Assembly (NCBI GenBank): GCA_015039365.1
Contig: WION01000010.1
Location: 124,001 to 188,000 of the forward strand
DNA: 64,000 nucleotides
Reading direction: 5' to 3'
From: Amanita rubescens
Lineage: Eukaryota; Basidiomycota; Agaricomycetes; Agaricales; Amanitaceae
Positions 11,463-24,800 of the stretch are shown one piece after another. The first letter of the stretch is position 1. Each line of letters opens with the position of its first letter. Position numbers and translations under genes: made by a program. Under the pieces are notes generated by a model that saw nothing but the letters and a program-made list of their open reading frames with translations, did no database searches and had not been told where the DNA came from.

Positions 11463-13386
11463 CTTTCTTGGAGATACAGCGACGTTAAGGGAATCGGGAG
11501 GTTTCCTTAGTACGTGGCAACTGAGAAAGGTGATGCATGGGCCCTGATTTTGACACGACCATAATATAGTAGGTCAAGGTGCCGTATTGATCATCCGGTT
11601 GCCGGTTTGTATGTCTTTGGACGACGGGGAGGTAGCATCGCCACAGCCCACTACTCTTGAACCAGTGCAACTGACTCCCGGAAAGAATGCGATACAATCT
11701 GAAGATGCAATGAATTTCCATAAGTGAGGAGGCATTGTCTCTTCCCGGGACCCGGGCCTTCGTCACGGGTAAGTCCGATTTTGGTTCCCATCTCTGAGCG
11801 TTTATTCAAAGCTCTCGAATATCATAGGACGATGCACGTAATCCTCGTCGCTGTTAGATCATTCTACCATTGTCGTAAACCTGCTGATCCTCCGCTTATG
11901 TCGGCGGATTTATCGCACCTATTGCTAGAACCTTTTTATCATAGCCAAACCTTATTAGTCTTGCCAAGAGGTGCGGTTCCGCATTTTGTCCTCATTCACA
12001 AGGCGAAGCACAAGCCTTGTAAGTACGCAAGCACCTCAAGGGTCGACCAATGTATTCATAGATGAACATCAGATCGATGCTGATGTTGCTTTGGGATGCC
12101 TTCTCAGGATTTCTGTAACCGATACTGTCGGACGATTATTTTCTCAGGAAAAGAATGCGGACATCCTCACCGTTTAGGCGACACGCTCAAGCACAAGGTT
12201 TTAGGTTAAATCGAAGCTGAAACTGCAGGGTTACCTCGTTGGAAGCGTTCCTAGCGCGCCCCATGATCATAGGCCCTGGACCCGAGCTTCAGTCGCATAC
12301 AGAGCTGGGTAATGGGGTAGGCGGTGCTGAAAACCTGAGGTTAATTACGTCTAGAGCCCTACTACATCTGCTAACCCACTTAAACAAAGGAAAATGCGCT
12401 TAAAATGGCTGTTCGTTTCAAGCTACCTACAATCTTGCCTGCCTGACTTATTGCGGTCTACATGTCTTTATCGGCCGCTCTCAAACTCCGCAGGCCCTCA
12501 GCGCACATACTCAAATGGATGTGCGTGAGACATACTAGTGTCAGGACTTCTTTAGACTGTCAATTTGGAATCCCGCTGCTTATCAGGCTACGAAATGCGT
12601 ACGAGATGGGCTAAATCGAGTTTTGGTCTGGTGCCATCCGCTTGTTTCAGAGAGCGGATCATCTACATGCAAGAATTTGACTCGAGTGCACGACGTGCAC
12701 AGCTGCAGGAACTTCGATGCCAATTGGCATAGCATATCTCGACTGCAACGGCTGTGTAGTATGCATGGATAGCATATGAAAAACAACAGTGCTAGTTGAA
12801 AGTTCGAATGCTAAACACACCGAAGCAGCTTTCTTTGGACCTTACGAAAGAGACAGAAGACGCTATGTATATTCTGTTGATGAAGTCAACGCTATCCTGC
12901 CATTACTTCATGCGCTAGTCTGATAGATGGGAATGAGCGACAAGTAACGAGAATGCCGCATCCGTTCACAAATGGCGTATTGTGATGGTCAATGATGCGA
13001 CTCCGTGCAAGCAGGTGTAAGCCGACATTTAAGTGTTGGCAGGGTCGCGCTTGTTTTCTTTCAGAAATGCCGGAATGCCGGTGTCAGGTGGAATGTTGGA
13101 TCCGATTCCCACACGGGTGTCCTCGACATACTCGCATGAACTCGACGCTGGCGCTGATTCTAGGTGGAAACACAGGCATCAAATAGCTGGCAGCGAATAT
13201 ATAGATCCTATGTAAGAGGCTAGGATGGGCGCCGAGGACCTGGAACGGCCAAATCAGGCACTTGAAAAAATAGCGGGATGTGCTATTTTTATATACTCGC
13301 GTAAGTACCTTCAGAATAAATGGACGATGGAGTGCTCCTTGGTCTAGTCTTAGTGCAATCACCCCCAACCACCCTTGTAGCTTGAG
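11463..13386. other. Long stretch with no convincing gene
   Basis: Nearly 2 kb carrying only short unrelated frames, the longest 113 codons at 11724. I saw no domain signature, no consistent splice pattern and no repeat. It may hold degraded sequence or non-coding transcripts. Confidence 0.4.
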
Positions 13387-13613
13387 ATGCGTCTCTTGCC
13401 TTTCTCCCTGGCTCTAGTCTGCCTTCTACAGGCCGTGTCCGCTGCTCCTCTTCCGGTATGCCGAACATTTCTTCTTCTTCGGTATCCTTCTCATCCCGTA
13501 TTGTCTAGGACGTCAACGTGCTACCTCGCCTTCTTACTTTTGAGCCGCGGGAAGTTGGGCTAAAGGTTCGGGTTATTCCTACATCCGTCTGCCCTCACCT
13601 CATTGCCATCTGA
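13387..13613 (+). CDS. Candidate small secreted protein
   Basis: An ATG at 13387 opens a clear signal-peptide-like N-terminus ('MRLLPFSLALVCLLQ' then 'AVSAAPLP', with a likely cut after Ala-Ala). A 53-nt GT-AG intron (13456-13508) fits in phase, and exon 13509-13613 then encodes 35 codons to a stop, giving 57 residues. An AT-rich 'TTTTTATATA' lies about 90 bases upstream. I do not recognise the mature part. Without expression data this could be a chance frame, or the first part of a longer spliced gene. Confidence 0.35.
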
Positions 13614-14297
13614 AGGGTTTTCCGTCTCATCTCATGAAGCGGACAGCATCACCCAGTGATAACGGTCAACCCGATTGGTCGAAGTCGAAGTATATACGTG
13701 GACAGCCCCAACCAGACTGGAAATCGAACCACCATTAACAACTTGAACGTCTTCACCTACTCACATTTATATCGGGCCATCACCAAAATACAAACGTGTT
13801 GATGGACAAATTTGTTCCGCTGTTATTATTCTTGTCTACACGCTCCTTTACTCTCATTTCTGCAGTACTACTCCACTCCTTGTTTATCGGTTTCCTTGGA
13901 TGGAAATTTACCAAGATTTGTATAGTTTTCGAGGGATTTGCTTGAGCGTCCTGTATTCTTACTATGAGGATAGTTGTATGCTGGGAAATTTTGATCGGGT
14001 AGCTTTGTTACCCGCAAATGCGTTGCCTTTGAAACACGTTGTAAGTAAATCAAGTTGATCACGCTCTTTGAAAGGGAGTCAAGGAACGCGCCCAAAATGC
14101 CATGTTATTCCCAGCGGTGTCTATATATGTTGTCTGACCATCAAAGTCTTTTTTGTCCATAACCACTGGCGCAGCAAAAATCCAAGCCGGCAGTCTTCCA
14201 AAGATAAAGCCCCCTTGTATCGAGTGTTAACTGTCACCAATTGTCGCAATGTCCGAGCCATTCTCACCGTCATCTGCGAGTATAATACCCTTACACG
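13614..14297. other. Intergenic stretch, no gene recognised
   Basis: It contains short frames on both strands only. The right part should hold the promoter of the bestrophin-type gene starting at 14298. Confidence 0.4.
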
Positions 14298-16540
14298 ATG
14301 CCAGGCAGATTTAACTCATCATCGTGGGTACAGGGCTTGGACTCGTTGTTTGCACGTAGGGGGTTTAGGGTACCAGACCCGTAAGCATCCTTGCTGCGAA
14401 GCGCTAACCTATTTCTAACCCTAATGCCTAGATTCGCGCCTAGACAGAGGCCTGGCGCCTCTTTTCTTAATGCCGTGTTAGCAACGGCTTTGTTTCGTTG
14501 TTGGCACATCCTGGTCTTAATCGCAGCGTGGTCAAGCCTAGTCACTGTGCTGAATAGCCGAGGATACGATTTGCATTTCCCGGCCACACTTTTGACTGTG
14601 TGAGTATAGGCTGGGATGTCCCACTTGAAAGACTAAGCGTGTATTAGGATAGGTACCGTTCTAGGTTTCGTGATATCCTACCGGACGACGTCATCCTTTG
14701 AGAGGTACAATGAAGGGAGACGTCTCTGGTCGCATATAATCCTTGCCTCTCGAACGTTCTCTCGGACGGTATGGTTCCATGTTCATGGTACGTTTCTTTT
14801 TCTTCTTGAGATTCCTAAACTAAATCTTAATACTAGAACCGCTTCCAGCGGAGGCCAATGCCGCGGAAAAGGCCAGAAAGCGCATCATAATCGAGAAGAA
14901 GACTGCACTCAACCTATTGGAGGCCTTCGCAGTGGCTGTCAAGCATTATCTTCGAGGGGAGGATGGGATTCACTATCAGTTCGTTTCTTTTACATTGTCT
15001 CCAATCTGAGCTCATACTTCCCACTGCAGAGATCTATACTACGTCGTCAAGTTCTTACCTGGTTATGCCTTTCCCGCAGGAAGACCCTCCTTTAACGCTG
15101 AATACTCTGCCACTGGAATTACAGTACAGCCTGCAACTCCTAACGGAGTGAACGGCAAAGCTAGGGGCTCATCAGACGGTCAAAATTCTCCAACACCTGC
15201 GACAGAGTCACAATTGCATCAGCGCTCCAATACGGCGTACTCCACAACAAGAACTTTGCTGTCCTTACCTATACCCTCTGATCCATCGGCAGCGGAACAG
15301 GGTCCAGCGAGTCCAAATTCTGAAGAGTTGCGGCGGTCGATTCAGGAGAGAGGCAACGTTGTTCTCAATCGAGAAGAAGAGGCCTATCTTTCGCCGGGCT
15401 TTTTACCACCCAAATACCACTTGCTCGATTTGTTCCCTTTCTCGATCATCGTGCGGTGTCTGACCAAGGACGGGAAGGGGTTGAGTGGAAGAAAGGCAGC
15501 ACGACTTCGAGCAAAATTGCAGTCGACCGTGTCGCACAACATTCCTTTAGAAATTTCGCTCTACTTGGTTAGCCCCAACTTCTTAGATTTTCGAAGAATT
15601 TCTCATTCCGTAGAGCTCCTATGTCGCTACATTGCAAAACCGAAAAATTTTGGATGTCCCCACAGCCAGTCAGTACTTCTTAAACATCTATTTTAACAAG
15701 GTTTAGTGACGTCGCGTAGACACTTTATTACAGGCCCTTAATCAACTCGTGGACAGCCTTACTGGCCTAGAAAGGATTCTTACCACACCCATCCCATTTT
15801 CGTATGTTTTTGACCCCCTAGAACGTTCGAGAGAGTGCTGAATTTGGACGATTAAGGTACTCAGTACACTTATGGGTGGTTACTACCTTATATTGTTGGG
15901 CGATGGTGAGAATTATTCGGTCTTCATATTTAGTTGCGCGTACTGATTGAGTGTCGCTACGCAGCCCTTCCAGTTATGGTCCACGATTGGTTGGTGGACC
16001 ATCCCAGCGACGATTGCCTCGGTAAGCGCACCCCATATATGATCCATGCGGTCCGGAACATGTGCACTGATCTGAAATCCCAGAGCTTCATTTATTTTGG
16101 GTTCCTGGTGGCAGGTGAAGAGATCGAGAGTACGTGACACCACTGAACATATTGGAAGCATGAAGTACTCATCCTTCTTCTAGACCCATTTGGCTACGAC
16201 AAGAATGACCTCGTGAGTGGTTCGCTTGGAGTTTTTGCTGTCTGCTAACGCCGAGCCAAGAACCTTGATCACTTCACCCACAACATCATACGTGAGTGTT
16301 GCACCATAATGTGATCACAGGACCTGTAATAATGCTGTGCCAGGGAACGAACTGCGCGCGGTTACTTCTGCACCTCCCCCTGATCCGGCAGACTGGGTCT
16401 TCTCACCGGAAAATGATCTGACATTCTCCAGTAACTACGAGACCAGTGAAAGGATCACGCCGGAAATGTGGATGAATGGACATTACAGTTCCTTATTAGA
16501 TGCGCTTCGCGCTGACGAGCCCATAATTGCAAGCGGTTGA
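14298..16540 (+). CDS. Bestrophin-type anion channel (RFP-TM family)
   Basis: Thirteen exons (14298-14380, 14432-14599, 14648-14787, 14837-14978, 15030-15567, 15614-15668, 15720-15801, 15857-15905, 15965-16021, 16084-16129, 16184-16212, 16261-16291, 16344-16540) join in phase to 538 residues. Family motifs include 'GFVISYRTTSSFERYNEG', 'LWSHIILASRTFSRTVW', 'DLYYVVKFLPGY', 'LNQLVDSLTGLERILTTP' and 'FGFLVAGEEIENPFGYD'. The last is the conserved bestrophin C-terminal helix region, followed by the usual 'DLNLDHF' segment. A Ser/Thr/Pro-rich insert of about 70 residues (from about 15150) sits between the second and third conserved blocks. The protein likely forms a pentameric chloride or bicarbonate channel; the cellular membrane is not evident from sequence. 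Confidence 0.93.
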
Positions 16541-17459
16541 TCCGTTGTCTTTGGGACACAGTATGACTGCTGATGATGATCTTGTGTCTATTTCATAATA
16601 GTGATTATGGACAATGTATATACTATGCCAACCATTACCGGACTCTGACAAAAGGGAAAGAGGCTCAAGTCCTCGCCTTCATATGGCTAGATTCAAGTGT
16701 TGATCGTAGTGACAAAGGTTTTCTAGGGTTGAATTCATGCATATGAAAAGATGACCGAGGTTGACCGACGGTCTCAAGAGGCGTAAGTTCCATCCGCAAC
16801 GGAAGTGGAACGATTATCTGGCGGGAATTGAGAAGACAACTTTCTTCGCGCAATGCAATCAGACTTGGCTAGGAACGAAGCGTTTCACGTCTACGCAAAC
16901 TATAGAAACTATCAGCGCGGCATCTCAAGAAAGCAAATGTCAAAGAGGAGAATCCTCACATGGGGCGAACGACAAATTAGCATACGGTTTTCAGTCGACC
17001 GAGATCGGCCGTTCTTCTTGATGAATAGTCTATTACCAATCGGTACAAACTCTCAGTACCATGGGGTGAGGCACCTCAAGAAGTACCGGTTAACGTTGTC
17101 CTCCACATCTGGGGTTTGACAGATATCTGCCAACGACAGAAACGCCCCATGGGCGCTGGAGATCCCTAACAACTTCAGGGACACCTTAGAAACAATGAGG
17201 ACCATATGCATGTCTTAGAGACCTAACGAAACCGCATGCTGTTAGAATAGATGAGATGGGTGTCATAATTGCCTGAACCCGAGTCTCCGAAAAGTGTTTT
17301 TTTTTTGTCTCATCTCGTGTTAGGGATTAATGTACCATATGACTGAAAAAGTGGCCGTGTGGGCTTGACGTTGAGAGCGAGAGGATCGCAGTCTGCAGGG
17401 TCGAAATATGAATTAAAAAAATTGATGAAATATCCGAAAATCCGAATACCGCGGCAGGC
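16541..17459. other. Intergenic stretch, no gene recognised
   Basis: It lies between the bestrophin-type stop and the glycyl-tRNA synthetase start. Only short frames of 60-90 codons are present. A run of nine T near 17297 and an AT-rich 5' flank lie just upstream of the synthetase. Confidence 0.4.
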
Positions 17460-20053
17460 ATGAAGCGAGTCAGATTCGGTTTCTATCTTTTCCAACAGAT
17501 CAGGCCGTCTCCTTATCGCTTCACCCATCACCGCCATTCGTCAAGCATGGCTGCCGCGGTTAACAAGGACTCTCACCCTTTTGACAAGACGCGTTTTGAG
17601 GCACTTCTCAATCGGAGATTTTTTTACGCGCCTGCATTCGAGATATATGGAGGTTTGTTTTTGACAAATCAAATACATCTACTCTAATCACTGATTACAC
17701 ATTTCTACAGGCGTCGCTGGACTATACGATTATGGCCCACCAGGCTCATCGTTACAGGCCAATATCATCGCGGAATGGCGTCGACACTTCATCACCGAAG
17801 AACACATGCTCGAATTAGATACAACGATTATGACTCCTGCTCCTGTATTCGAGACGTCCGGTCATGTGGCTAGATTTGCCGACTGGATGGTCAAGGATTC
17901 AAAAACTGGTGACGTGTTGCGCGCCGATCACTTGGTGAAGAACGTCCTGGAGGCACGACTCGCAGGTGACAGGGAAGCCCGTGGGTTGGCCGTTCAGCCT
18001 CAGCAGGATGACAAGAAGAAGAAAAAGAAGGCTACGAAGATGGTAGCGGTTCAGCTGCCAGATGAGCTAGTAAAGGAATACGAAACTATTCTTGCTCAGG
18101 TGTGTACGTTTTCACGTCAAGAACTTGCATCAGTATGACACAATCCTGCAGATCGATAATTATTCTGGTCCGGAGCTCGGAAAGCTATGTAGAAAATACC
18201 AAATCACCAATCCCGATACAGGAAATGAGGTGACAGAACCTCAGCAGTTTAACCTCATGTTCACGAGCAGCATCGGCCCCACCGGCCAACACCCTGGGTG
18301 GGTCACGTCCACCCGTGCCACAACTGACGTTGTTAATGCTCCACTCCCTCGTATAGCTATCTACGTCCTGAAACAGCTCAGGGCCATTTCCTTAACTTCT
18401 CGCGTCTGCTAGAATTCAATAATGGACGAGTGCCATTCGCCTCTGCCCAAATTGGCCGGTCCTTCCGAAACGAGATCTCCCCTCGTGCCGGGCTGTTGCG
18501 GGTGCGAGAGTTCACGATGGCAGAAATCGAGCATTACGTCGACCCAGAAGACAAGAAACATACCAAATTTGGCGAAATTCGGAACGTCGTTGTGTCCCTT
18601 CTAGACAGACACGTGCAAGAAGCCGGAAGCAGTACACCGGTCAAAATTGCCATTGGGGAGGCGGTCGATCGGGGCATCATCGCCAATGAGACGCTCGGCT
18701 ACTTTGTAGCGCGCGTATACCAGTTCCTAATTAAAATTGGCGTCAACCCCGATAGGTTACGCTTCAGGCAGCACATGGGGAATGAAATGGCTCATTATGC
18801 GACCGATTGCTGGGATGCAGAAATCCACAACTCGTATGGGTGGACTGAATGTGTTGGGTGTGCGGATCGTGCTGCGTACGATCTTTCCGTTCACAGTGCC
18901 AAGACCGGCCACCCATTGGTTGTGCGGCAAGCGCTCAAGGAGGCCATCGTGACGGAGAAGCTAATTGCAGAATTCAACAAGAAGGCACTTGGTCAAAGGT
19001 TCAAGGGTGATGCTGGCGTCATCCAGAAGGTTGTGGACGGCATGGGTGAGGCAGAACTGCAAAGGCTGAAGGGTGAGCTCAGTCAAGGGTAAGAACCTTG
19101 TCGTCCCTTTTTGACCGATCATGGCCGGCGGGTCTGACAGTCTCTCCCAATTTAGGAGTACCACCATTAAAACCGAGGAGGGCAAACAGTTCCATCTGAC
19201 TTCGGAGTTGATTTCTATTGAGAAGAAGACGTTCAAACAGTCCAGTGCGTGCAACTTCGGCATCTGATGCCCCATGACTGATTGGCCCACGCAGTACGGG
19301 AGTACACTCCGAATGTAATTGAACCATCCTTTGGTTTGGGCCGCATCCTGTACGTGCTGCTCGAGCATAGCTATTGGTGCAGGGAGCAGGACGTTGAGCG
19401 TGGAGTACGTGATCATCTACCTTCGGACCCTTCTTCCATGACGAACGTTAATATAACGACGAACTTCCCGTTCAGGTCCTTTCGCTACCGCCTGTCGTAG
19501 CACCCACGAAAGTGCTGATCGTACCTCTGAGTGCCAGGGAAGAGTTCGATCCTCTGGTGAAGGAAGTCTGTGCGTCCAATTGCATAACGCTGTTACGGGC
19601 GTCGCCGTGCGAGGACCCTGATTCATGAACTATTTATAGCATCGAAATTGCGGAAAGCGGGAGTCTTTTCTCGCGTAGATGACTCTAATACTTCAATTGG
19701 GAAGCGCTATGCTAGGAACGATGAATTGGGGACGCCGTTTGGGGTAACACTCGATTTCGCTTGTAAGTCGCCTCGGGCATACGTGCACAGCCTCGTTAAA
19801 TGATGATCACGCTTTTGCCTTTAACTATAGCCATTCAAAACCGTACAATGACTCTACGGTACGTGTTTGGAAAACGTGTTGGAGTCAGACAGATGCTGAT
19901 AACGATGCCAGCGAACGGGATACCATGGACCAGCGGATCGGACCGATCGATGAGGTAATCGCTGTAGTCACGGAACTGGTCGATGGGACAATCGACTGGC
20001 AAGAGGCATGCCGTCGACTACCGGCATATGATGGTGTTCAAGCCGTAGATTGA
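17460..20053 (+). CDS. GRS1: Glycyl-tRNA synthetase, probably dual cytosolic/mitochondrial
   Basis: Ten exons (17460-17652, 17711-18099, 18152-18297, 18357-19088, 19156-19244, 19295-19404, 19476-19569, 19640-19762, 19831-19858, 19912-20053) join in phase to 681 residues. It is a class II synthetase charging tRNA-Gly. Motifs seen: '[21 protein letters not shown]', '[17 protein letters not shown]', '[20 protein letters not shown]' (split across the text), '[16 protein letters not shown]', '[14 protein letters not shown]', and the C-terminal anticodon-binding '[18 protein letters not shown]'. A Lys-rich insert lies near 18015. Two in-frame ATGs, at 17460 and 17547, would give forms with and without a 29-residue basic leader with no acidic residues. 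The second start gives the usual cytosolic N-terminus. Confidence 0.96.
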
Positions 20054-21136
20054 TAAATGGGTGGAGTTCCGTATACCACGACTAGAAAAGAAAAAGAGAA
20101 ATAGCAATAGACGTGATCAAATGTATGATTGACTAAAGAACATTGATGTAAAGACATAAATGTTGAAGCGGTGTTTCCTAACATAGAAGTTCTAAAGACA
20201 GAGTCGATGGTGGCCACACTCTAGACCCAAAGACAGAAAAAAATTGTCTTGAAGGAGAAAGAAGTAATTTTGTGATTGCGCGCTGAATGGCTGGGAGTAA
20301 AATTGAACAAAGCGTAGATTGGATGAATGTCAAGTGTTCGACGCTTAGCATCAATGGAGCCTTTCATGTGTAGTTGACAGTCTCAAGGGTCCATTGTGCA
20401 ATCAGACTCGCTTGATATTCATGGCGACATGGATTCTTGACAAAGGCTTTCCTGACAAGGGAAGAATCGATAGTAAATTCACATGCATGAGTAAAGCGAG
20501 GCGTAAATGACACATTTGAACCAGCGTTCCGGAACGCCACCTTTGAGCAAGCCGAACCGCTTGAACGAGAAACGTATGAGAAAGAGCCTCTCTCTGGATG
20601 AAAGAAGATAAGCATGATCGGTGTGGATGAGAATAGAATTGATTGAGTGATAGTCACGCGCGCTCACGAGGCACAATGGAGAGTATATTATGTTGACCGT
20701 AGCGACACGTGTGCGGTTGGCCTCCTACGCAAGCCGACTTTCGGCCAAGCGGCGGCTTAATTTCTTTTATGCCTGAACCTCATGGCTACCCGGGGGATAG
20801 CAATTGCCACATGGTTTTGCGATAGGTAGCGCCATTTCCTGAAGCACAAGAAATGGCACCGACGATGGAGCAGGGTGAACTCAGGACGGTCAGAAGTCAG
20901 CGGGCACCCCAGAAATTCCGAACTCAGTAATGAGTTAACGAGTCAGTCAGCCTCGAGGCGGTTCGCCATTTAGTCCCTGATTTTCCAGCTGCGCCCGGAA
21001 AGCACCGCCGGGCAAAACCCCAGGCGGGTTGGGAGGTGATAAGTAGATGTGATCTAAGCCAATTTACCGTGTCAAGCGGCAAGATACTAGATCTGCGAGA
21101 TTCAACCGACCCTTCACGCGTACATGTGCCCACGTC
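20054..21136. other. Intergenic stretch, no gene recognised
   Basis: About 1.1 kb after the synthetase. Short frames only, with no domain or RNA signature. Confidence 0.4.
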
Positions 21137-21143
21137 TATAAAA
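21137..21143 (+). promoter_or_regulatory. TATA box
   Basis: TATAAAA lies 39 bases upstream of the ATG at 21182. The sequence between them is pyrimidine-rich, as is common at fungal transcription starts. Confidence 0.55.
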
Positions 21144-21181
21144 CACCTCCTTCATCTGCCTTACTTCGCCAGTCCTCTACA

Positions 21182-21598
21182 ATGTCTGCTCACCAATCTC
21201 CTTCCAATATCGTCGCTTTCCCTAGCGTGTCTGCCTCTCTATGCTCTCTCCCTCATGCTACTAGCATGCAAAACATCGCTATCCATCCAAGCATGTACGC
21301 GCTGCGCGCCGCGGAGAGCGAAGCTAAAGTATTGCCCTTTCCCCTTGACGTGAACTACCCTCACCTAATATCTCGCACAGCTCCAAAAGGCCCTTTCCTC
21401 AAAGGCCAACTCATCTGCAAAAAGCACTCCAGTCCCTCTGCCAGTGCCAGTAAGTTTCCGAGCTGTGTTGCACACCCCCAGTAACTGATCACTGTTGTAA
21501 AAATAGCCCTTGGAATCATCGAATTCTTCTTCATCACCGCTGATGATGAAAAAACCTGTGCGTACATGTCTTTTCATTTTGGGGTGCTGTCCGACTGA
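21182..21598 (+). CDS. Short hypothetical protein
   Basis: The ATG follows a TATA box. Exon 21182-21449 and exon 21507 onwards are joined by a good 57-nt intron with donor GTAAGT and acceptor ATAG. Read without a further intron the frame stops at 21596-21598. If the GTGCGT at 21557 is used as a donor instead, the stop codon may form across the splice. The product, about 100-120 residues, is rich in Ser, Ala and His early on and hydrophobic near 'GIIEFFFITADDE'. I do not recognise it. A 157-codon frame on the opposite strand over the same place is treated as a shadow. Confidence 0.4.
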
Positions 21599-21809
21599 AA
21601 TGATTGATTCTAGAAGCCGAAATTCCAGACATAATTGTCTGGCCACTTCTTCTCTTCCATTTCGACTCCAGGGGACTTTGTAGACCATCTCTTGCATGGC
21701 CCGCTTGGTCTGGCCGCGACTCTTCTCTCTCACAATTTCATGGATCACATCGGCATCGCTCTCTTTCCCTTGTTTTGCATGCATATCCTTCTCTCTAGAT
21801 ATCTCCTTT

Positions 21810-21828
21810 CTCTCTCTCTCTCTCTCTC
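21810..21828 (+). repeat. CT dinucleotide microsatellite
   Basis: A run of about nine TC units downstream of the short hypothetical gene. Confidence 0.85.
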
Positions 21829-21899
21829 GCTGTGGCATACCTCTCGCATCTCTACTATATGGTTATTCGGGATATGGGTTTCAATCTAATGGGCATTTG

Positions 21900-24800
21900 G
21901 CATTACTCATAGAGGCGAATTCGTTGTATCGTATTACAACAATTGCAATTTGGTTAGCTCCATCTTTCAAGTTTCAACCGCCGGATATCATGATGTGTGC
22001 CTTTGAGCTCCAAGGTTCGTATTATTTTTTCGTGTCGCGGCTCGGCGCCTGCGGCTACGGTACAAGTCTCATATATTACGCTAATATTTCGTTCCTCGCT
22101 TCCATCAGCGATTTATAGCGACCACTTCGGATTGTGTGAATTCTGAAATTGATGTCTATCACGTTGGGCCACCGTGGGTTGCTTCCAATGACACTGACAG
22201 GTACGTTGAGATCATCCAAAGTAAGTGTTTCAAGTTTTGGCATGGTGGAAAAAAAAAAGAGTAAACTGCGGGGGAACGATTTTACACTACTATGATAGCG
22301 GTTAGTTTCCTTTCTTTTGGTTCCCACCTTCCTAACTGGACCAGAAGCAAATCGCTCCGTCCGACTCCCATATTCCGCGCATCGCTCGCTCTCCATGCTC
22401 GTCGGGCGTCCATCTTATGAATTGATTCGAGAAAATTATTGGTTGCTAACCGGCGCCCGTTTCCCAAGGCGACCATGCACGATAGGTCAACCATTCAAAA
22501 GCGACTTATCTACGACATCCGCGTGTTACAACTCCATGGTAATTCTCACTCGACGGAACTGGTCAATCCCAGGGCTGCAGACTAAGCGACGTCAACCGAA
22601 CATGGCTCCGTTTTGCCTCCGATCTCGACCACCCTCTTGTGTGCAAGTTCCTCGGATTGGGAAAGGTTGTCGGGTCGTCGAGGGTCTTGTATCATATCAT
22701 CAATTATATCCGCCGGCGGCCACAAAAATTGTTGCTGATGATGGTGTTGAGGGGCCACCAAAGCTCTGCATCAGATGCTAAACGTTAGCGTGATATCATT
22801 CTGGCAACCGGAACCAATCAAGGTGCGGTGCGAAAACATCGCAATCCTATTGGCTCGTGCGAACATGTAACCTCCGAATCAGTTTCGTAAGCTTCCATGC
22901 TGATGAGTTTGCTAGGATGTCCATTGAAGATTACAAGTATTGAACTACCAGTTGCATGCGGCTCGCCGTGTCGATCGATAAGTCATTTCAAGAAGTCGTG
23001 TGTGTGAAGTTCTCTAGCTGAGATTACTGAGTTGAGCACCACATGTGCGCCCAAACTCAACATTTCATAACTTTCACAGGGCTTTTTTATTTAACTCCAT
23101 GCTGCACGTTCTTCATTCTCTTCTCATACCTGATTGCGCCACTGAACAATATTTTCAATCTCAAGCACGCAACAACCTATCTGGCCTCGGCCACCCACGA
23201 CACTCCGCGACTGCTTCTTCTCGGGTTGCAACAAGTGCCGCGGCCTTTCAAGGCAACCGCACCGTATATCGCAGGCATGACGTGCTTGTTGATCCCAGGG
23301 CGGCGACGGAACGTGTCCCCACGGAGGCTCAATCAACGCACTAACGCTGCTGACATCATGCACCAGTGTGGCGGGCTGAACCATGCCAAATATCGTACCG
23401 CAGACAAGGGGGATCTTTGACAGACCCACGTAAATTCACTTGAAAGTATCCCATGCCGGTTTCCTGTTCCAGCGACCTCTGCCACTGTGCCTATTGTTGG
23501 ATAACCCACCGCCACTCAAAACCAGTGGATCTCTCCTTCCAAGTATATCTCGTAACATGCGCATGGGTGGGAATTAACGGAATTGTAAGTGACTTTGCGC
23601 CGCACTTCAATCTCAACTCTGATTACAGATCAACACCTCTTCTATCTCCAATATTCGGTGTTTTCCGGTTCACTCTCGATCGCAGGACGATGTTTCTGCG
23701 AGGTTCGAGGTGAGTTTTTGCTTGGGACGGGTGCCAAGTTTGTTGTATTCATAGACTAGTAAGGGATCAATCCTTCGGACCGTTAAAGTGCGCCTTCCCA
23801 TGCGTGAACTCAAAGTCTTTTCGTCATTCGGCCTAAACGAATTCATAAGGGTCGCCAGCCCTGTTATGAGCGTGGCAGATTGACGTCTTATCCGGCGCCA
23901 TCCCTACTCTTCCGGGATAACATTATCACTAAGGTCATTCCTCGGACCTGCGGAAAGAACTCGCGAAGTCTTACCACGCTCGGTATTCGTTGAGAAGGCG
24001 CGAGGGCTCGAGCTGACCCAGGTGAAGCGATGCCAATGCCGCGTACCACAGATAAAGCGGAAGTCGATAAGGGGGGATCGTCGGCAAATTCATCTACGCG
24101 AAAATTCCATTCTAACCCCTGATTAAGTTCTCGTGTAGCTTATCCATATATGAGCGGCATCCGTTGCGGTAGTCATTATTTCTCATATATTGTATACGTA
24201 TCGACGCTGACTTTGAATGGCCAATCGATGGTTCCCCGAATGTCCAAAGATGAGCGCTTTGGCATCTCCGGATGGACGCGACGGTACTATGACCTGGTAT
24301 GACGCGTGTGCACCTTCCGGTGGGCCGTCAGGTGTATAGATGGATGCTTGCCTATGGCGGGTTCTTCGGTTTGATTCCTGAGGTCATCTGGCGATTAGCA
24401 TGTTACTTAAGTCCCACTTAGTCCCACACGGCGGCGTCTGTCTGAAGGGTTCAGTCCATTTCTGAATACGAAGCTGTGCAGTGAGCACGGGTGTTCCCGG
24501 TTCCCCGGTTCCCAGAGCTGCCTTATGTTGTTATATATCGTACGTGGAAATAGATCGACGATGCTTATCCGACTATTGGAATGGAGTCAAGTCATCCATC
24601 GTGTTCACACTTTGAGTCATCCTTTAAATCAGCGCGTTCATCGGCCTCGTTTACGAAGGAAGCAGCGCGCTACTTTGTTGAACTTTCCGACTCACATGGA
24701 CAGCGCGTAAGGAGTTTGTGCCGAGCACTTCGGAAGCTATTCGGCGAGCTAATGTTCGTGTACAGCGAAACTTGCACGACAGCTGAGCTGATACTCTGTA

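Noticed and set aside
21365..21838. 157-codon minus-strand frame starting with an Arg/Glu run
   Set aside because: It overlaps the TATA-linked spliced gene at 21182 and its N-terminus is translated CT microsatellite; no motif was seen.
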